NCBI GenBank assembly: GCA_002439755.1
Contig: DJPH01000005.1
Span: forward strand, 14,282-78,281
DNA length: 64,000 nucleotides
DNA from: Prevotellaceae bacterium UBA6417
GTDB lineage: Bacteria > Bacteroidota > Bacteroidia > Bacteroidales > Bacteroidaceae
Direction: 5' to 3'
The position numbers and the translations under genes are program-made. The notes under the pieces were generated by a model. It ran no database searches. It saw nothing but the letters and a program-made list of their open reading frames with translations, and was not told where the DNA came from. This document shows positions 1 through 9,146 of this stretch, piece by piece (within the stretch, counting starts at the first letter, position 1; each line of letters opens with the position of its first letter).

Positions 1-711
1 ACCTACCCGCTCAACAACGATGAGCAACAGGCATTCAGATTCGATGCCGTCACTGCCGACCAGGAATTGAGCCTGCCGGGCTTCAACAGCAACAGCATCC
101 AGATTGTCACCCTGCCTTATGCCACAAAAGGTGAGCTCAGCATTTCCAGTCTCAACGACGGCATTGCAACTACCTATGCCATCAAGGCTCTCAAGAAGAC
201 CGAAACGGGAACACGCCTCGAGCTGAAGAAAAAGGCCGACACCGAAGCCGGCGAGCCCTTTGTGCTTGTCATCGGCGACTACACGCAGGAAGCCGGCGAA
301 GCGCAGCCCCTCGTTCTCTCTGTTCCCGAAACCGTTGTAAGCAACAGCGTAGCGGCACCGGGTCTCGTAGGAACACTTACGGGAGTAAAAGTCAGCAAGT
401 CGGGTTACGGCATGTTCATCAACAATGCCCTTGTCAACACCACGAGCTTTGCCGTCAACTTTGCCGGTGGCCGCGGCTACATCGACCCGACAACCATTGT
501 CAATGAAGAGGGCGAGGCCGACCTCGTCATCGAGACCAACGAAACCATCGATGCCATCCAGACGGTCATCAGGCAGCAGGGCAACCAGAAAGTCAATGTC
601 TATACCATTGACGGCAAGCTGCTGAAACGTCAGGTAAATGCCGGCGATGCAAAGAAAGGACTCAAGAAAGGTCTCTACATCATCAACAAAAAGAAAGTAT
701 CTGTCAGATAA
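1..711 (+). CDS. C-terminal fragment of an exported protein, 5' end outside window
   Basis: The reading frame is open from the first base, so this is the last 236 codons of a longer gene; a TTG at 67 is not a convincing start. What is visible is one beta-rich C-terminal module containing AGEPFVLVIGD (about residue 83 of the fragment) and APGLVGTL, followed by a short tail that reads GLKKGLYIINKKKVSVR. Tails of this shape (glycine-x-tyrosine-isoleucine, then basic residues) are typical of surface or secreted Bacteroidales proteins. The next gene carries the same module at its C-terminus, so the two are likely tandem paralogues or share an export or anchoring domain. The function of the missing N-terminal part is unknown. 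Confidence 0.75.
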   Translation, partial: TYPLNNDEQQAFRFDAVTADQELSLPGFNSNSIQIVTLPYATKGELSISSLNDGIATTYAIKALKKTETGTRLELKKKADTEAGEPFVLVIGDYTQEAGEAQPLVLSVPETVVSNSVAAPGLVGTLTGVKVSKSGYGMFINNALVNTTSFAVNFAGGRGYIDPTTIVNEEGEADLVIETNETIDAIQTVIRQQGNQKVNVYTIDGKLLKRQVNAGDAKKGLKKGLYIINKKKVSVR

Positions 712-725
712 GACAGTTATCACAG

Positions 726-766
726 AAGACACGAGCTCCTTTGAACAAGGGGCTTGTGTCTTTTTT
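726..766 (+). terminator. Rho-independent terminator
   Basis: Arms at 726-739 and 749-762 pair over 14 positions with two G-T wobbles and an eight-base loop, and the right arm runs into a T-tract ending at 766. It lies 15 bases after the preceding stop codon. A TTG at 741 that would extend the next gene upstream sits inside this hairpin and can be discarded. Confidence 0.85.
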
Positions 767-791
767 GCTCAACATCATACAGAATTATATC

Positions 792-3650
792 ATGCAAAAG
801 AAAAAAATCGCAAGCCATAAAATCATATTGTCCCTGCTCGTGTTTTTGAGTGCATTGACCAGCGGTGCCAAAGAACAGCTGCGCATCATGACATTCAATG
901 TGCCCAAGGGCAATATTCCGGCCGTTGGACTGAACACATGGCCCAACCGTGCCCTCGCCCTTCAGGCTTTTTTGAACGAAGCGCAGCCCGACCTGTTGGG
1001 CATGCAGGAACCACCCGTTTCCGAACTGACCGACCTGCTTGTGGGAATGCCCGGCTACACGCTTCTGGGCGTTGCCCGCGACGACGGGAAACAGCAAGGC
1101 GAATATTCGCCCATCATCTACCGCACCGGACGCTTCACCGTGGAGCGCAGCGGCACTTACTGGCTTTCGCTGACACCTGATGTGGTATCGAAAAATTGGG
1201 AATCGGCCTGCAACCGCATTGCAACATGGGCCATATTCCGCGACAAAGTGACGAAAGCCCGTTTTCTCTATACCAACACCCACCTTGACCACATAAGCAA
1301 CGATGCGCGCTACCACCAGATGCGGGTCATCAAGGAACACGTCAAGCAGCTTTTTGAAGAAGAGGGAGAAATGCCGGCATTCATCACGGGCGACTTCAAC
1401 AGCAACAAGATGGATGCCACATCGCCTGTGAAGGTGGCCGCCGACTATCTTGTGCCCATGAACGACGCCTACAAGATAGCACGCCACAAAAAAGGCGTGA
1501 CCTATACGTTTCCGGCATCGAAAGTAAAGATAGACTACATCATGGTGACCAAGGACGTTTCGGTGGAAACCGCCTATATACACAATAGTATCTATGAAAG
1601 CGGCCAGCAGATTTCGGACCACAACGCCCACTACGCAGACATCGCGTGGAACACCACCAACGAAGAAAAGCGCGATTCGTTGCTGGCCGTTGCCCAAGCC
1701 TGCTATGACTCGCTGCTCGTGTTCAATGCAACCGACGAAAAACTCATTACCGATGCTTCCGACAACGGACAGATTACAAGCGACGGAGCCGAAAAAGGAT
1801 GCACCTACAAGATGCTCACCGACCTCAACACGACCACCGTCTTCTTTTCCCGATACAATTCGCCACAGTCGGCCGGCCGGCTGCACTATCTGCAAGCCGA
1901 CTTGAAACGCAACGACATCACCGCCTTTCGATTGCGCCTGGAACGCAGCCGCATAAGCAGCAACACCAAGCTGGCACCTACCTACATCCGCATCGAAGCC
2001 TCCGACAACGGCACTGAATGGCACTATATCGCTGACCTCAACGATATGAACTACGGATCGTCCCACGCCTATTGGTCGCCCGTTGTGACCATGCCGCGCG
2101 CCTACCGTCACTTGCGTTTCAGCATCATGCGCACGGGCAATATGGACATTGTAGTTTCAGGCCCCCGTTTTGCCGTGGCCGAATTCCAGCTCTATCCTGC
2201 CAACTTGGACAAGGACAAATCGCAACGCTATTACGATGCCGGCCTGAACGAAGCAGCCAACACGCTGCTGGAAAAGATGGAAGCAGCCCGCAAGACAGGC
2301 TCAGAAGAATCCTGCAGCCAACTCCTGGCTGCCATACAGGTCGTGCGCTCGCTCTACATCCCAATACACGCCTACAATGCCCTTCTGGAAAAGGCCAAAA
2401 ACATGCTGAATACATTTAGCGTAGGAACACAATTGGGACAATGTCCGCAAGAAGCAGCCGACGATCTGGCAGAAGGCATCAGGCAACTGGAGACCGCCAC
2501 TGCCCCGACAGCAGACAAGACAGAGATTGAAAACGCCATGGCTTCACTGCAGACTTTGATGGAAAATTTTGAAGACCGACTTGTCTATTTTGAAGAAGAC
2601 AAATGGTTCTATCTCGTCAACCATGCACGCATCATGTCGGGCACGACACGCAACCGCGTACTTCATTCCGCTTCGGCCGACTCGCGTTTGCCTCTGCTCA
2701 ACGCTGTAAAAGATTCGGCAGGCCTTCGTCTCGCACAAGGCACCAACCCCCATGCCATGTGGCGCTTCGTAAAGACTGATGCGGGACGGCACACTTATGC
2801 CCTGCAAAACCGCGCCACGGGTTTCTACCTCGGTCTGACCGACGATGACAATTCGCGTTTCATCAGCAGTACCAATCCCGTATCGTTCACGCCTCTCTTT
2901 ACCGCGCCCGGTGAGTTCAGCCTCGGACTTTCGGGCTCGGATCGCTACCTGACGGCCTCGACCGACGGTTTTCTATATAACAGAAAGGATGCCACGGCCG
3001 CTTCGAACGCCTCATGGACCGTGCAAGAGGTGGCTGCCGACCTGGAGGCCATAGAGATGAAGGTGGCCCCCAACAGCATATCCATTGTATGCTTTCCCTT
3101 TCCCGTTGACAATCTGAGCCGGCTCAACCCCGGAATGCAGGGCTACGCCACCAACAGTGCGCCCGGCCTGCTACCCACACTGTATTTCCAGAAAAAGGAA
3201 AGCTTTGCCGCAGGCGAGCCCTTCGTACTGGTAACGGGCGACCCCAACAAGTTTGACGAATCGGCAGGCAAGACGCTGACGCTGAAACTGACACCGCCCG
3301 AACAATTCACAGACAAACCGCTTGCCGCCAACGGACTCGTAGGGGTGCTCGACAAAAGTCGTGTCCCTTCGGGCTACTTCTTTGAAAAAAGCGTATTGCG
3401 CAATCGCACGCGCACTTCCACGATAGAAGGACAAAGCGGTTACATTGTCCGCTCGCAAATTGAACCGACCGGACAGCCCATCGACCTCACGGTGCATCTT
3501 AACGCAGGCGTGGAAATCACCGCCATCGCAGACATCACGGCAGGAAAGACCAACAAAAACGCTGCCTGCCACGACCTGAACGGGCGAAAGCTGCCACGCC
3601 CTCAAAAAGGCATCAACATCATCGACAGGAAAAAGGTAAAAGTGAAATAA
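792..3650 (+). CDS. Exported endonuclease/exonuclease/phosphatase-family protein with discoidin-like domain
   Basis: 952 residues from ATG 792; this start gives a signal peptide (residues 1-27: basic start, hydrophobic core, small residues before KEQL). Residues about 30-285 form an endonuclease/exonuclease/phosphatase fold: TFN near 35, a QE pair, NTHLDH near 164, GDFNSN near 200 and the terminal SDHNAH near 276, which are the metal and catalytic motifs of the family. Residues about 335-470 resemble an F5/8 type C (discoidin) carbohydrate-binding domain (ASDNGTEWHYI). A helical stretch follows, then a beta-rich C-terminal module with AGEPFVLVTGD near 808 and a basic tail (KGINIIDRKKVKVK). 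The last module matches the preceding gene. The substrate could be a phosphoester, a nucleic acid or a sphingomyelin-like lipid; the sequence does not decide. Confidence 0.8.
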   Translation: MQKKKIASHKIILSLLVFLSALTSGAKEQLRIMTFNVPKGNIPAVGLNTWPNRALALQAFLNEAQPDLLGMQEPPVSELTDLLVGMPGYTLLGVARDDGKQQGEYSPIIYRTGRFTVERSGTYWLSLTPDVVSKNWESACNRIATWAIFRDKVTKARFLYTNTHLDHISNDARYHQMRVIKEHVKQLFEEEGEMPAFITGDFNSNKMDATSPVKVAADYLVPMNDAYKIARHKKGVTYTFPASKVKIDYIMVTKDVSVETAYIHNSIYESGQQISDHNAHYADIAWNTTNEEKRDSLLAVAQACYDSLLVFNATDEKLITDASDNGQITSDGAEKGCTYKMLTDLNTTTVFFSRYNSPQSAGRLHYLQADLKRNDITAFRLRLERSRISSNTKLAPTYIRIEASDNGTEWHYIADLNDMNYGSSHAYWSPVVTMPRAYRHLRFSIMRTGNMDIVVSGPRFAVAEFQLYPANLDKDKSQRYYDAGLNEAANTLLEKMEAARKTGSEESCSQLLAAIQVVRSLYIPIHAYNALLEKAKNMLNTFSVGTQLGQCPQEAADDLAEGIRQLETATAPTADKTEIENAMASLQTLMENFEDRLVYFEEDKWFYLVNHARIMSGTTRNRVLHSASADSRLPLLNAVKDSAGLRLAQGTNPHAMWRFVKTDAGRHTYALQNRATGFYLGLTDDDNSRFISSTNPVSFTPLFTAPGEFSLGLSGSDRYLTASTDGFLYNRKDATAASNASWTVQEVAADLEAIEMKVAPNSISIVCFPFPVDNLSRLNPGMQGYATNSAPGLLPTLYFQKKESFAAGEPFVLVTGDPNKFDESAGKTLTLKLTPPEQFTDKPLAANGLVGVLDKSRVPSGYFFEKSVLRNRTRTSTIEGQSGYIVRSQIEPTGQPIDLTVHLNAGVEITAIADITAGKTNKNAACHDLNGRKLPRPQKGINIIDRKKVKVK

Positions 3651-3651
3651 C

Positions 3652-3694
3652 GCAGAAAGCCCCGCGATCGAAAACGTTTCGCGGGGCTTTCTGC
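3652..3694. terminator. Perfect bidirectional terminator between convergent genes
   Basis: A perfect 16-bp inverted repeat (3652-3667 with 3679-3694) has a G+C core (GCCCCGCGA) and an 11-base loop. It sits between the stop of the plus-strand exported protein and the stop of the minus-strand gene at 3719, so it should end transcripts arriving from both sides. Confidence 0.85.
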
Positions 3695-3718
3695 ATACCT
3701 GTATTTATGCACCGAAGC

Positions 3719-3937
3719 TTATTCGTCTTCTTCAAAATGCTGTTTCCACCATTCGGAGAGCTTCACTTCCCTGAGGAAACTGCGGGCATCGACTTCTTCG
3801 AACGTTCCGTCTAAACGACCAAAGACCATCGTACGCCCCAAAGCCGCATCGAGCTCCAACAGTTTTCTGTTGGAACAGGCCAGCCCGTGCTGTATCAGCT
3901 GCGCATAGGGCGACATGTTATTTTTGAGCGAGTCCAT
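3719..3937 (-). CDS. Small protein of unknown function, partner of the zeta-toxin-like gene
   Basis: 72 residues from the ATG at 3937, which overlaps the end of the upstream kinase gene by 20 bases; a second ATG at 3916 lies two bases past the kinase stop and would give 65 residues. There is no signal peptide or membrane segment. It is acidic at the end (HFEEDE), with a predicted helix (YAQLIQHGLACSNRKLLELDAALG) followed by a short strand-like segment (RTMVFGRLDGTF). Small genes of similar shape (helix, then a GxP/VWRDGK-like strand) commonly follow this type of zeta-toxin-like kinase in other bacteria, as I recall. Antitoxin, accessory subunit or target are all possible; no function is assigned. 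Confidence 0.65.
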   Translation of the reverse strand: MDSLKNNMSPYAQLIQHGLACSNRKLLELDAALGRTMVFGRLDGTFEEVDARSFLREVKLSEWWKQHFEEDE

Positions 3938-4499
3938 AGTCCATTATGCGTTTGAAACGGTTGAAATCGTATATCTTTGTCACGCCATCGGTGGCTTCGG
4001 CCAGCACTACCGACTGCCCGGTGTTGTTGTCGATAAGCATCCACCTGTCTACTTCGTGGCTGTATATGTTGAACAGGTTGCGGATTCCGGCATCGTAGCG
4101 GCGGCGTATCACGTCTTCGGGAATGTTGTGGCCGCCTTCGGCCACGCGTTTGGCCACGCGCTCGATGGCCACCTCGGGCGATGAGAGCCAAAAGAAAATA
4201 AGCTCGACCTGATAACCGGCCTTATGGGCCTTTTTGATGAGACTGACGTAGGAACGGGTGGAAAGCGTCGTTTCAAGGGCAAATGTGGCCTTTCTCACCA
4301 TGAGCGAACTGATGCGTTCCAGCATCAGGCGGCCGGCTTCGAGCGAAACTCGCTCGGGATGGAACGGTGAAAGGCCGCGGGCGATTTCATCGGCATTGAC
4401 AAATTCGTCACATTGCAGGATTTGGGGCAAGATATTAAGCGAAGCTGTTGTTTTTCCGGCTCCGTTGCACCCTGCAATGATATAAATCTTTTGCGCCAT
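3918..4499 (-). CDS. Zeta-toxin-like P-loop kinase
   Basis: 193 residues. It starts with a Walker A motif GCNGAGKTT (residues 10-18), followed by VNADEIARGLSPF, FALETTLST and a basic segment RVAKRVAEGGHNIPEDVIRRRYDAGIRN, all features of the zeta-toxin/PezT-like kinase family. True zeta toxins phosphorylate UDP-N-acetylglucosamine and block wall synthesis; many chromosomal relatives of this shorter type have no proven substrate. A -7 box lies 34 bases upstream and the small gene at 3719 is translationally coupled downstream. In classical epsilon/zeta systems the antitoxin precedes the toxin; here the small partner follows it. The kinase fold is confident; toxicity is inference. Confidence 0.85.
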   Translation of the reverse strand: MAQKIYIIAGCNGAGKTTASLNILPQILQCDEFVNADEIARGLSPFHPERVSLEAGRLMLERISSLMVRKATFALETTLSTRSYVSLIKKAHKAGYQVELIFFWLSSPEVAIERVAKRVAEGGHNIPEDVIRRRYDAGIRNLFNIYSHEVDRWMLIDNNTGQSVVLAEATDGVTKIYDFNRFKRIMDYGLAQK

Positions 4500-4533
4500 C
4501 TGTGATTATAGTTACAACTTTTCCTTGTAAGTG

Positions 4534-4541
4534 CAAAGGTA
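4534..4541 (-). promoter_or_regulatory. -7 promoter box TACCTTTG for the zeta-toxin-like gene
   Basis: The minus strand reads TACCTTTG, a match to the Bacteroidota TAnnTTTG element, 34 bases before the kinase start codon. No clear -33 TTTG is present. Confidence 0.6.
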
Positions 4542-4567
4542 GCACAAAGGAAGAAAATACAATGGAT

Positions 4568-5278
4568 TCAACGTATGAAAAAATCCTTTACAAGGTCGGC
4601 ATAAGCCTTGCTGCGGCAGCCCGAAGCCTCGGTGAGCAGCAACTCTGCGGTATCTACAGCACCGCTCTCGCGCGAAAAGACCAGAACCTCGCGTTTGCAG
4701 GGCTTTCCCGGCTTGGTGAATATGCGATGGCGTCTGCGCAGATGCAGCCCCGACTGCCAGCATTGAAAAATGAAATGTTCCGTATCGCGTGCCGGCAATA
4801 TCACGGAAAAGCAACCGTCAGCGGCAAGCAGGCGCACGACGGTGGCGACGAGACACGCATGAGGCAGGCTGTCGCAGCGGCGCGCCGCATCTCGTCGAAT
4901 ACTCGAAGCATCGGGCGAGTTCTCGTAATAGGGCGGATTGCTCACTATAAGGTCATAGTTTTTTTGGGGGGCAAAGTCACATGCATCAGCCCTGACAGAC
5001 TGCAAACGCGCGGCCCAAGGCGATGCATTGAAGTTGTCGGCAGCCTGACCGACAGCATCTCCGTCAATATCGATGCCGGTAATTTGAGCCTCGGGCGCCC
5101 GTTGTGCCAGCAACAGGGCAACAAGACCACTGCCCGTGCCTATATCAAGAAACCGTCGGCCCGATACAGGCGACAACAACCCCAGAAGAACTCCGTCGGT
5201 GCCCACCTTCATGGCACACCTTGCGTGGCACACACTGAAACGGCGGAACTGAAACACCTGTGATTTGTCTGCTTTCAT
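4568..5278 (-). CDS. trmN6: tRNA1(Val) (adenine(37)-N6)-methyltransferase
   Basis: 236 residues. A class I SAM-dependent methyltransferase with the SAM-binding loop LDIGTGSGLVALLLAQR (about residues 44-60), an acidic GIDID strand end, and the N6-adenine catalytic motif SNPPYYENS. The N-terminal FQFRRF..CHA.CAMKVGTDGVLLG is characteristic of the TrmN6/YfiC family, which methylates A37 of tRNA1(Val). Length fits the family. It is transcribed divergently from lon with its own -7 box 22 bases upstream. It ends about 70 bases before the zeta-toxin-like gene, which has its own promoter. Confidence 0.9.
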   Translation of the reverse strand: MKADKSQVFQFRRFSVCHARCAMKVGTDGVLLGLLSPVSGRRFLDIGTGSGLVALLLAQRAPEAQITGIDIDGDAVGQAADNFNASPWAARLQSVRADACDFAPQKNYDLIVSNPPYYENSPDASSIRRDAARRCDSLPHACLVATVVRLLAADGCFSVILPARDTEHFIFQCWQSGLHLRRRHRIFTKPGKPCKREVLVFSRESGAVDTAELLLTEASGCRSKAYADLVKDFFIR

Positions 5279-5300
5279 TCATGATAGCGTTAAATTACTG

Positions 5301-5308
5301 CAAAAGTA
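5301..5308 (-). promoter_or_regulatory. -7 promoter box TACTTTTG for trmN6
   Basis: The minus strand reads TACTTTTG 22 bases before the trmN6 start. It faces the lon promoter across about 165 bases. The stretch between holds no open frame with coding character. Confidence 0.6.
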
Positions 5309-5473
5309 AGCAGATTCAGCCAAACGACGGCAAGCGGAGCAGAGCAAAAGAGTTTGGCAGAATATTTTCCGCCCTATGAATTTTGGCATGCAGTTTGCTT
5401 GTAAAACGGGTGAAAATTTCGTTGGCCAAAGGAAATGAGAAAGCCATTTTCCCGAAGTCTCGATTAAATGCAC

Positions 5474-5481
5474 TAACTTTG
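5474..5481 (+). promoter_or_regulatory. -7 promoter box TAACTTTG for lon
   Basis: TAACTTTG lies 57 bases before the lon ATG, giving an untranslated leader of roughly 50 bases. I see no CIRCE or other heat-shock operator in the leader. Confidence 0.65.
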
Positions 5482-5538
5482 CACTTTCTAAGACAATAGC
5501 CACCGAGAAAATAAAAACATAGAATCAAAGTTGTCAAG

Positions 5539-8001
5539 ATGAACGACGAATCAACACAGAATCCATTTTCACTCATAGCCGACTTTGACGGCGACATACA
5601 GAACTTATTCAATATAGAAACGGGAGGCTCGCTCCCTATTTTGCCATTAAGAAACATGGTGCTGTTTCCCGGCATCGTCATTCCCGTAGCGATCGAGCGG
5701 CAATTTTCATTGGATGTGATCCGCATGGCCAAGGAAAACGATGCATTCATCGGTGTGGTTTGTCAAAACAATCCCGCCACCGACCGACCGACCGAAAAAG
5801 ATCTTTACAAAACGGGAACCATCGCCAAGGTTATGCGCATTCTGGAACTTCCCGACAAGCGCACCACGGTACTGCTGCAAGGATTCTGCCGCTTTAAGCT
5901 GGGAAAAATCTTACAGACGGAACCTTTCTATACGGCACAGACAAGACAATTGAAAGAAGTTTGCCCCAACGCAGAAAACAGCGAGTTTTCGGCATTGGTG
6001 GATGCCTGCCGGGATTTGACATTCCGCCTGTTCAAGCTGAACGATACAATGCGCGACGAATCGTGCTTTGCCATCAAGAATATTTCCAACAAGATATTTC
6101 TGGTCAACTTCATCTGCACCAACCTGCCAATACCCATTTCAGAAAAAATGGAGCTATTGCAAGTGGGCAACGTCAAAGACCGCGCCTACAAATTGCTTTC
6201 CATTCTAAACAGGGAACTGCAGTATGCTTCGCTGAAAGCCAACATACAAGAGCGAACACGCGAAGACCTGGACCAGCAACAAAAGGAATATTTTCTGCAA
6301 CAGCAGATTAAGAACATGCAGGACGAGCTGGGAGAATCGCCTGCCGACCAAGACTTCAAGGAACTTGAGGAAAAGGCCTCAAAGAAGAAGTGGCCGGAAG
6401 AGATTCAAAAGGCTTTTGAGCGGGAATTGGCCAAGCTGGAACGCATCAACCCGCAAAGTCCCGACTATAACGTCCAGATGAACTATCTGCAGACAATGAC
6501 AAATTTGCCATGGAACGAATATACCGTCGACAACATCGACATCAAAAAGGCGGAAAAGACACTTGACCACGATCACTACGGACTGGAAAAAGTAAAAGAG
6601 CGCATTTTGGAGCATTTGGCCATCATCAAACTGCGCGGCAACTTCAAATCGCCCATCATCTGCCTGTACGGTCCTCCGGGCATCGGAAAAACCTCATTGG
6701 GCAAAAGCATCGCCAAGGCTCTGAAGCGCAAATACGTCAGAATGTCGCTTGGCGGCGTGCACGATGAAGCCGAAATCCGCGGACACCGGCGCACCTACGT
6801 GGGAGCCATGCCCGGCCGAATCATCCAGAACCTCATCAAATGCGGCTCAAGCAATCCGGTTTTCGTTTTGGACGAAATAGATAAGGTGACACAGGCCACC
6901 ATCAACGGCGACCCGGCTTCGGCGCTGCTCGAAGTGCTCGACCCTGAGCAAAACTCCGCATTCCACGACAACTATCTCGACTTGGACTACGACTTGTCCA
7001 AAGTGCTGTTCATCGCTACGGCCAACACACTGAGCACGATTCCAGCTCCGCTGCTCGACCGTATGGAACTGATTGAAATGAGCGGCTACATCACAGAAGA
7101 GAAAATCGAGATAGCCAAACGCCACCTAATACCCCGCGAAAAAGAAGAGGCAGGCTTCCGCAAAGACCAGAAGATCAACTTTACCAAAGGGGCGTTGGAA
7201 AGGCTCATCGAGCAGTATACACGCGAAAGCGGCGTGCGCCAATTGGAAAAGCGCATCAACGAAATATTCCGAAAAGAAGCGTTTGTCTATGTAAAGGACG
7301 GCACCATTCCCTATCCCACCATCAAGGAAGAGGATCTGCCCCTGCTGCTCAAGAAACCGCCTTTCACACGCGACCAATATCAGGGCAACGACTACGCCGG
7401 AGTTGTCACGGGATTGGCCTGGACCTCTGTAGGCGGAGAAATACTCTACATCGAAACGAGTGTAAGCCGTGGAAAAGGGTCGAAGCTCACGCTTACTGGA
7501 AATCTGGGCGACGTGATGAAGGAATCGGCCGTTCTTGCTTTGGAATACATCAAAGCGCATGCCGACACATTAGGCATAGATCCCGGCGTGTTCGACAATT
7601 GGAACATCCATATCCACGTGCCCGAAGGAGCCGTGCCCAAAGACGGTCCCTCGGCCGGTATCACCATCGCCACGTCCATTGCCTCGGCACTGACACAGCG
7701 CAAGGTGCGGAAAGGCATTGCCATGACGGGCGAAATCACACTGCGCGGAAAGGTATTGCCGGTAGGAGGCATCAAGGAAAAGATTCTGGCTGCCAAGCGT
7801 GCAGGCATCACCATGATTGCACTCAGCAGGGAAAACCAAAAAGACATAGAGGAAATTCCGGAAATCTATCTGAAAGGTGTCACGTTCAAATATGTCGACG
7901 ACGTGCAGGACGTATTGAAAATCGCACTGACCGATGAAAAGGTCGACAACCCCATAGACTTTACGGTTGCTGAAGAAGTCAAAGACGAAGCCCGGCCATG
8001 A
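5539..8001 (+). CDS. lon: ATP-dependent protease La (Lon)
   Basis: 820 residues, a full-length bacterial LonA. The N-terminal substrate-binding domain starts at [14 protein letters not shown]. The AAA+ module has Walker A GPPGIGKT (residues 378-385), Walker [10 protein letters not shown] and a clear C-terminal small domain. The protease domain carries the Ser-Lys dyad: Ser705 in PKDGPSAG and Lys748 in the [10 protein letters not shown] segment, with the same 43-residue spacing as in E. coli Lon. It degrades misfolded and short-lived regulatory proteins in the cytoplasm. Its stop overlaps the tgt start (ATGA), so lon and tgt are co-transcribed and translationally coupled. Confidence 0.97.
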   Translation: MNDESTQNPFSLIADFDGDIQNLFNIETGGSLPILPLRNMVLFPGIVIPVAIERQFSLDVIRMAKENDAFIGVVCQNNPATDRPTEKDLYKTGTIAKVMRILELPDKRTTVLLQGFCRFKLGKILQTEPFYTAQTRQLKEVCPNAENSEFSALVDACRDLTFRLFKLNDTMRDESCFAIKNISNKIFLVNFICTNLPIPISEKMELLQVGNVKDRAYKLLSILNRELQYASLKANIQERTREDLDQQQKEYFLQQQIKNMQDELGESPADQDFKELEEKASKKKWPEEIQKAFERELAKLERINPQSPDYNVQMNYLQTMTNLPWNEYTVDNIDIKKAEKTLDHDHYGLEKVKERILEHLAIIKLRGNFKSPIICLYGPPGIGKTSLGKSIAKALKRKYVRMSLGGVHDEAEIRGHRRTYVGAMPGRIIQNLIKCGSSNPVFVLDEIDKVTQATINGDPASALLEVLDPEQNSAFHDNYLDLDYDLSKVLFIATANTLSTIPAPLLDRMELIEMSGYITEEKIEIAKRHLIPREKEEAGFRKDQKINFTKGALERLIEQYTRESGVRQLEKRINEIFRKEAFVYVKDGTIPYPTIKEEDLPLLLKKPPFTRDQYQGNDYAGVVTGLAWTSVGGEILYIETSVSRGKGSKLTLTGNLGDVMKESAVLALEYIKAHADTLGIDPGVFDNWNIHIHVPEGAVPKDGPSAGITIATSIASALTQRKVRKGIAMTGEITLRGKVLPVGGIKEKILAAKRAGITMIALSRENQKDIEEIPEIYLKGVTFKYVDDVQDVLKIALTDEKVDNPIDFTVAEEVKDEARP

Positions 8002-9128
8002 CCTTTGAACTGCAGCATACCGACAGCCAAAGCGAAGCCCGTGCAGGCTTGATAGAAACCGACCACGGCCCGATAGAAACCCCCATTTTCATGCCGGTGG
8101 GCACAGAAGCCTCGGTCAAAGCCGTGCACACCCATGAACTGACCGGCGACATTCACGCGCAAATCATTCTGGGCAATACTTACCACCTGTACCTGCGCCC
8201 GGGCATCGACATCATCCGAAAAGCCGGCGGACTGCACAAGTTCAACGGCTTTGACCGGCCGATGCTGACCGACAGCGGAGGATTTCAGGTGTTTTCGCTC
8301 GCCAACATACGCAAGCTAAAAGAAGAAGGATGCGAATTCAGGTCGCACATTGATGGCAGCAAGCATTTCTTTACTCCTGAAAAAGTCATCGACATTGAGC
8401 GCGCCATCGGAGCAGACATCATGATGGCTTTCGACGAGTGCCCGCCGGGTACGTCCGACTATAACTATGCAAAAAAAAGCCTGCAACTTACGCACAAATG
8501 GCTGAAACGCTGCTTCCAACGGTTCAACGAAACCGAGCCTCTCTATGGCTACAGGCAGTCATTGTTTCCCATCGTACAAGGATGCGTCTACAAAGATCTG
8601 CGTGAAGAAAGCGCCCGCTATGTCTCCGAATTCGATGCCGACGGTTATGCCATAGGCGGTCTGGCCGTGGGCGAGCCTGCCGAAAAAATGTATGAGATGA
8701 TCGAGATCGTCAATGCCATACTGCCCAAAGACAGGCCAAGGTATCTGATGGGAGTGGGTACGCCGGCCAACATTCTGGAAGCCATTGCACGCGGAGTAGA
8801 CATGTTCGACTGTGTGATGCCCACACGCAACGGGCGCAACGCGATGCTCTTCACCTGGCAGGGCACCATGAACCTGCGCAACCAGAAATGGCAGGACGAT
8901 TTCACTGAAATCGACGAAGACGGCACAAGCTACGTTGACCATCAATACACCAAAGCTTATCTGCACCATTTGTTTAAGGCCAAGGAACTGCTGGCCATGC
9001 AGATAGCCTCCATACACAATCTTGCATTCTATTTGGAATTGGTGCGCCGGGCACGATTGCACATCCAAGAGGGAGACTTCATGTCTTGGAAAAATCGGAT
9101 AATCCCCATGCTGCAGCACCGCAGATGA
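7998..9128 (+). CDS. tgt: tRNA-guanine(34) transglycosylase
   Basis: 376 residues, usual length. It exchanges G34 of GUN-anticodon tRNAs for the queuosine precursor preQ1. Recognisable are GNTYHLYLRPG, DSGGFQVFSL with the general-base Asp, the GGLAVGEP substrate-binding segment and MFDCVMPTRNGRNA with the nucleophilic Asp. Oddity: in canonical enzymes the C-terminal zinc site is CxCxxC before RAYLHHL; here that stretch is DGTSYVDHQYTKAYLHHL (about residues 309-326) with no cysteine, although the later His in IHNL remains. This may be common to the Bacteroidota form of the enzyme. The start overlaps the lon stop by four bases. Confidence 0.95.
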   Translation: MTFELQHTDSQSEARAGLIETDHGPIETPIFMPVGTEASVKAVHTHELTGDIHAQIILGNTYHLYLRPGIDIIRKAGGLHKFNGFDRPMLTDSGGFQVFSLANIRKLKEEGCEFRSHIDGSKHFFTPEKVIDIERAIGADIMMAFDECPPGTSDYNYAKKSLQLTHKWLKRCFQRFNETEPLYGYRQSLFPIVQGCVYKDLREESARYVSEFDADGYAIGGLAVGEPAEKMYEMIEIVNAILPKDRPRYLMGVGTPANILEAIARGVDMFDCVMPTRNGRNAMLFTWQGTMNLRNQKWQDDFTEIDEDGTSYVDHQYTKAYLHHLFKAKELLAMQIASIHNLAFYLELVRRARLHIQEGDFMSWKNRIIPMLQHRR

Positions 9129-9146
9129 AACAACAGCCATAGCGAC

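Noticed and set aside
720..2111. 463-codon minus-strand open frame opposite the exported EEP-family protein
   Set aside because: It lies wholly antisense to a gene with clear motifs and signal peptide, shows no recognisable domain, and begins in the bidirectional region without a promoter box. Shadow frame.
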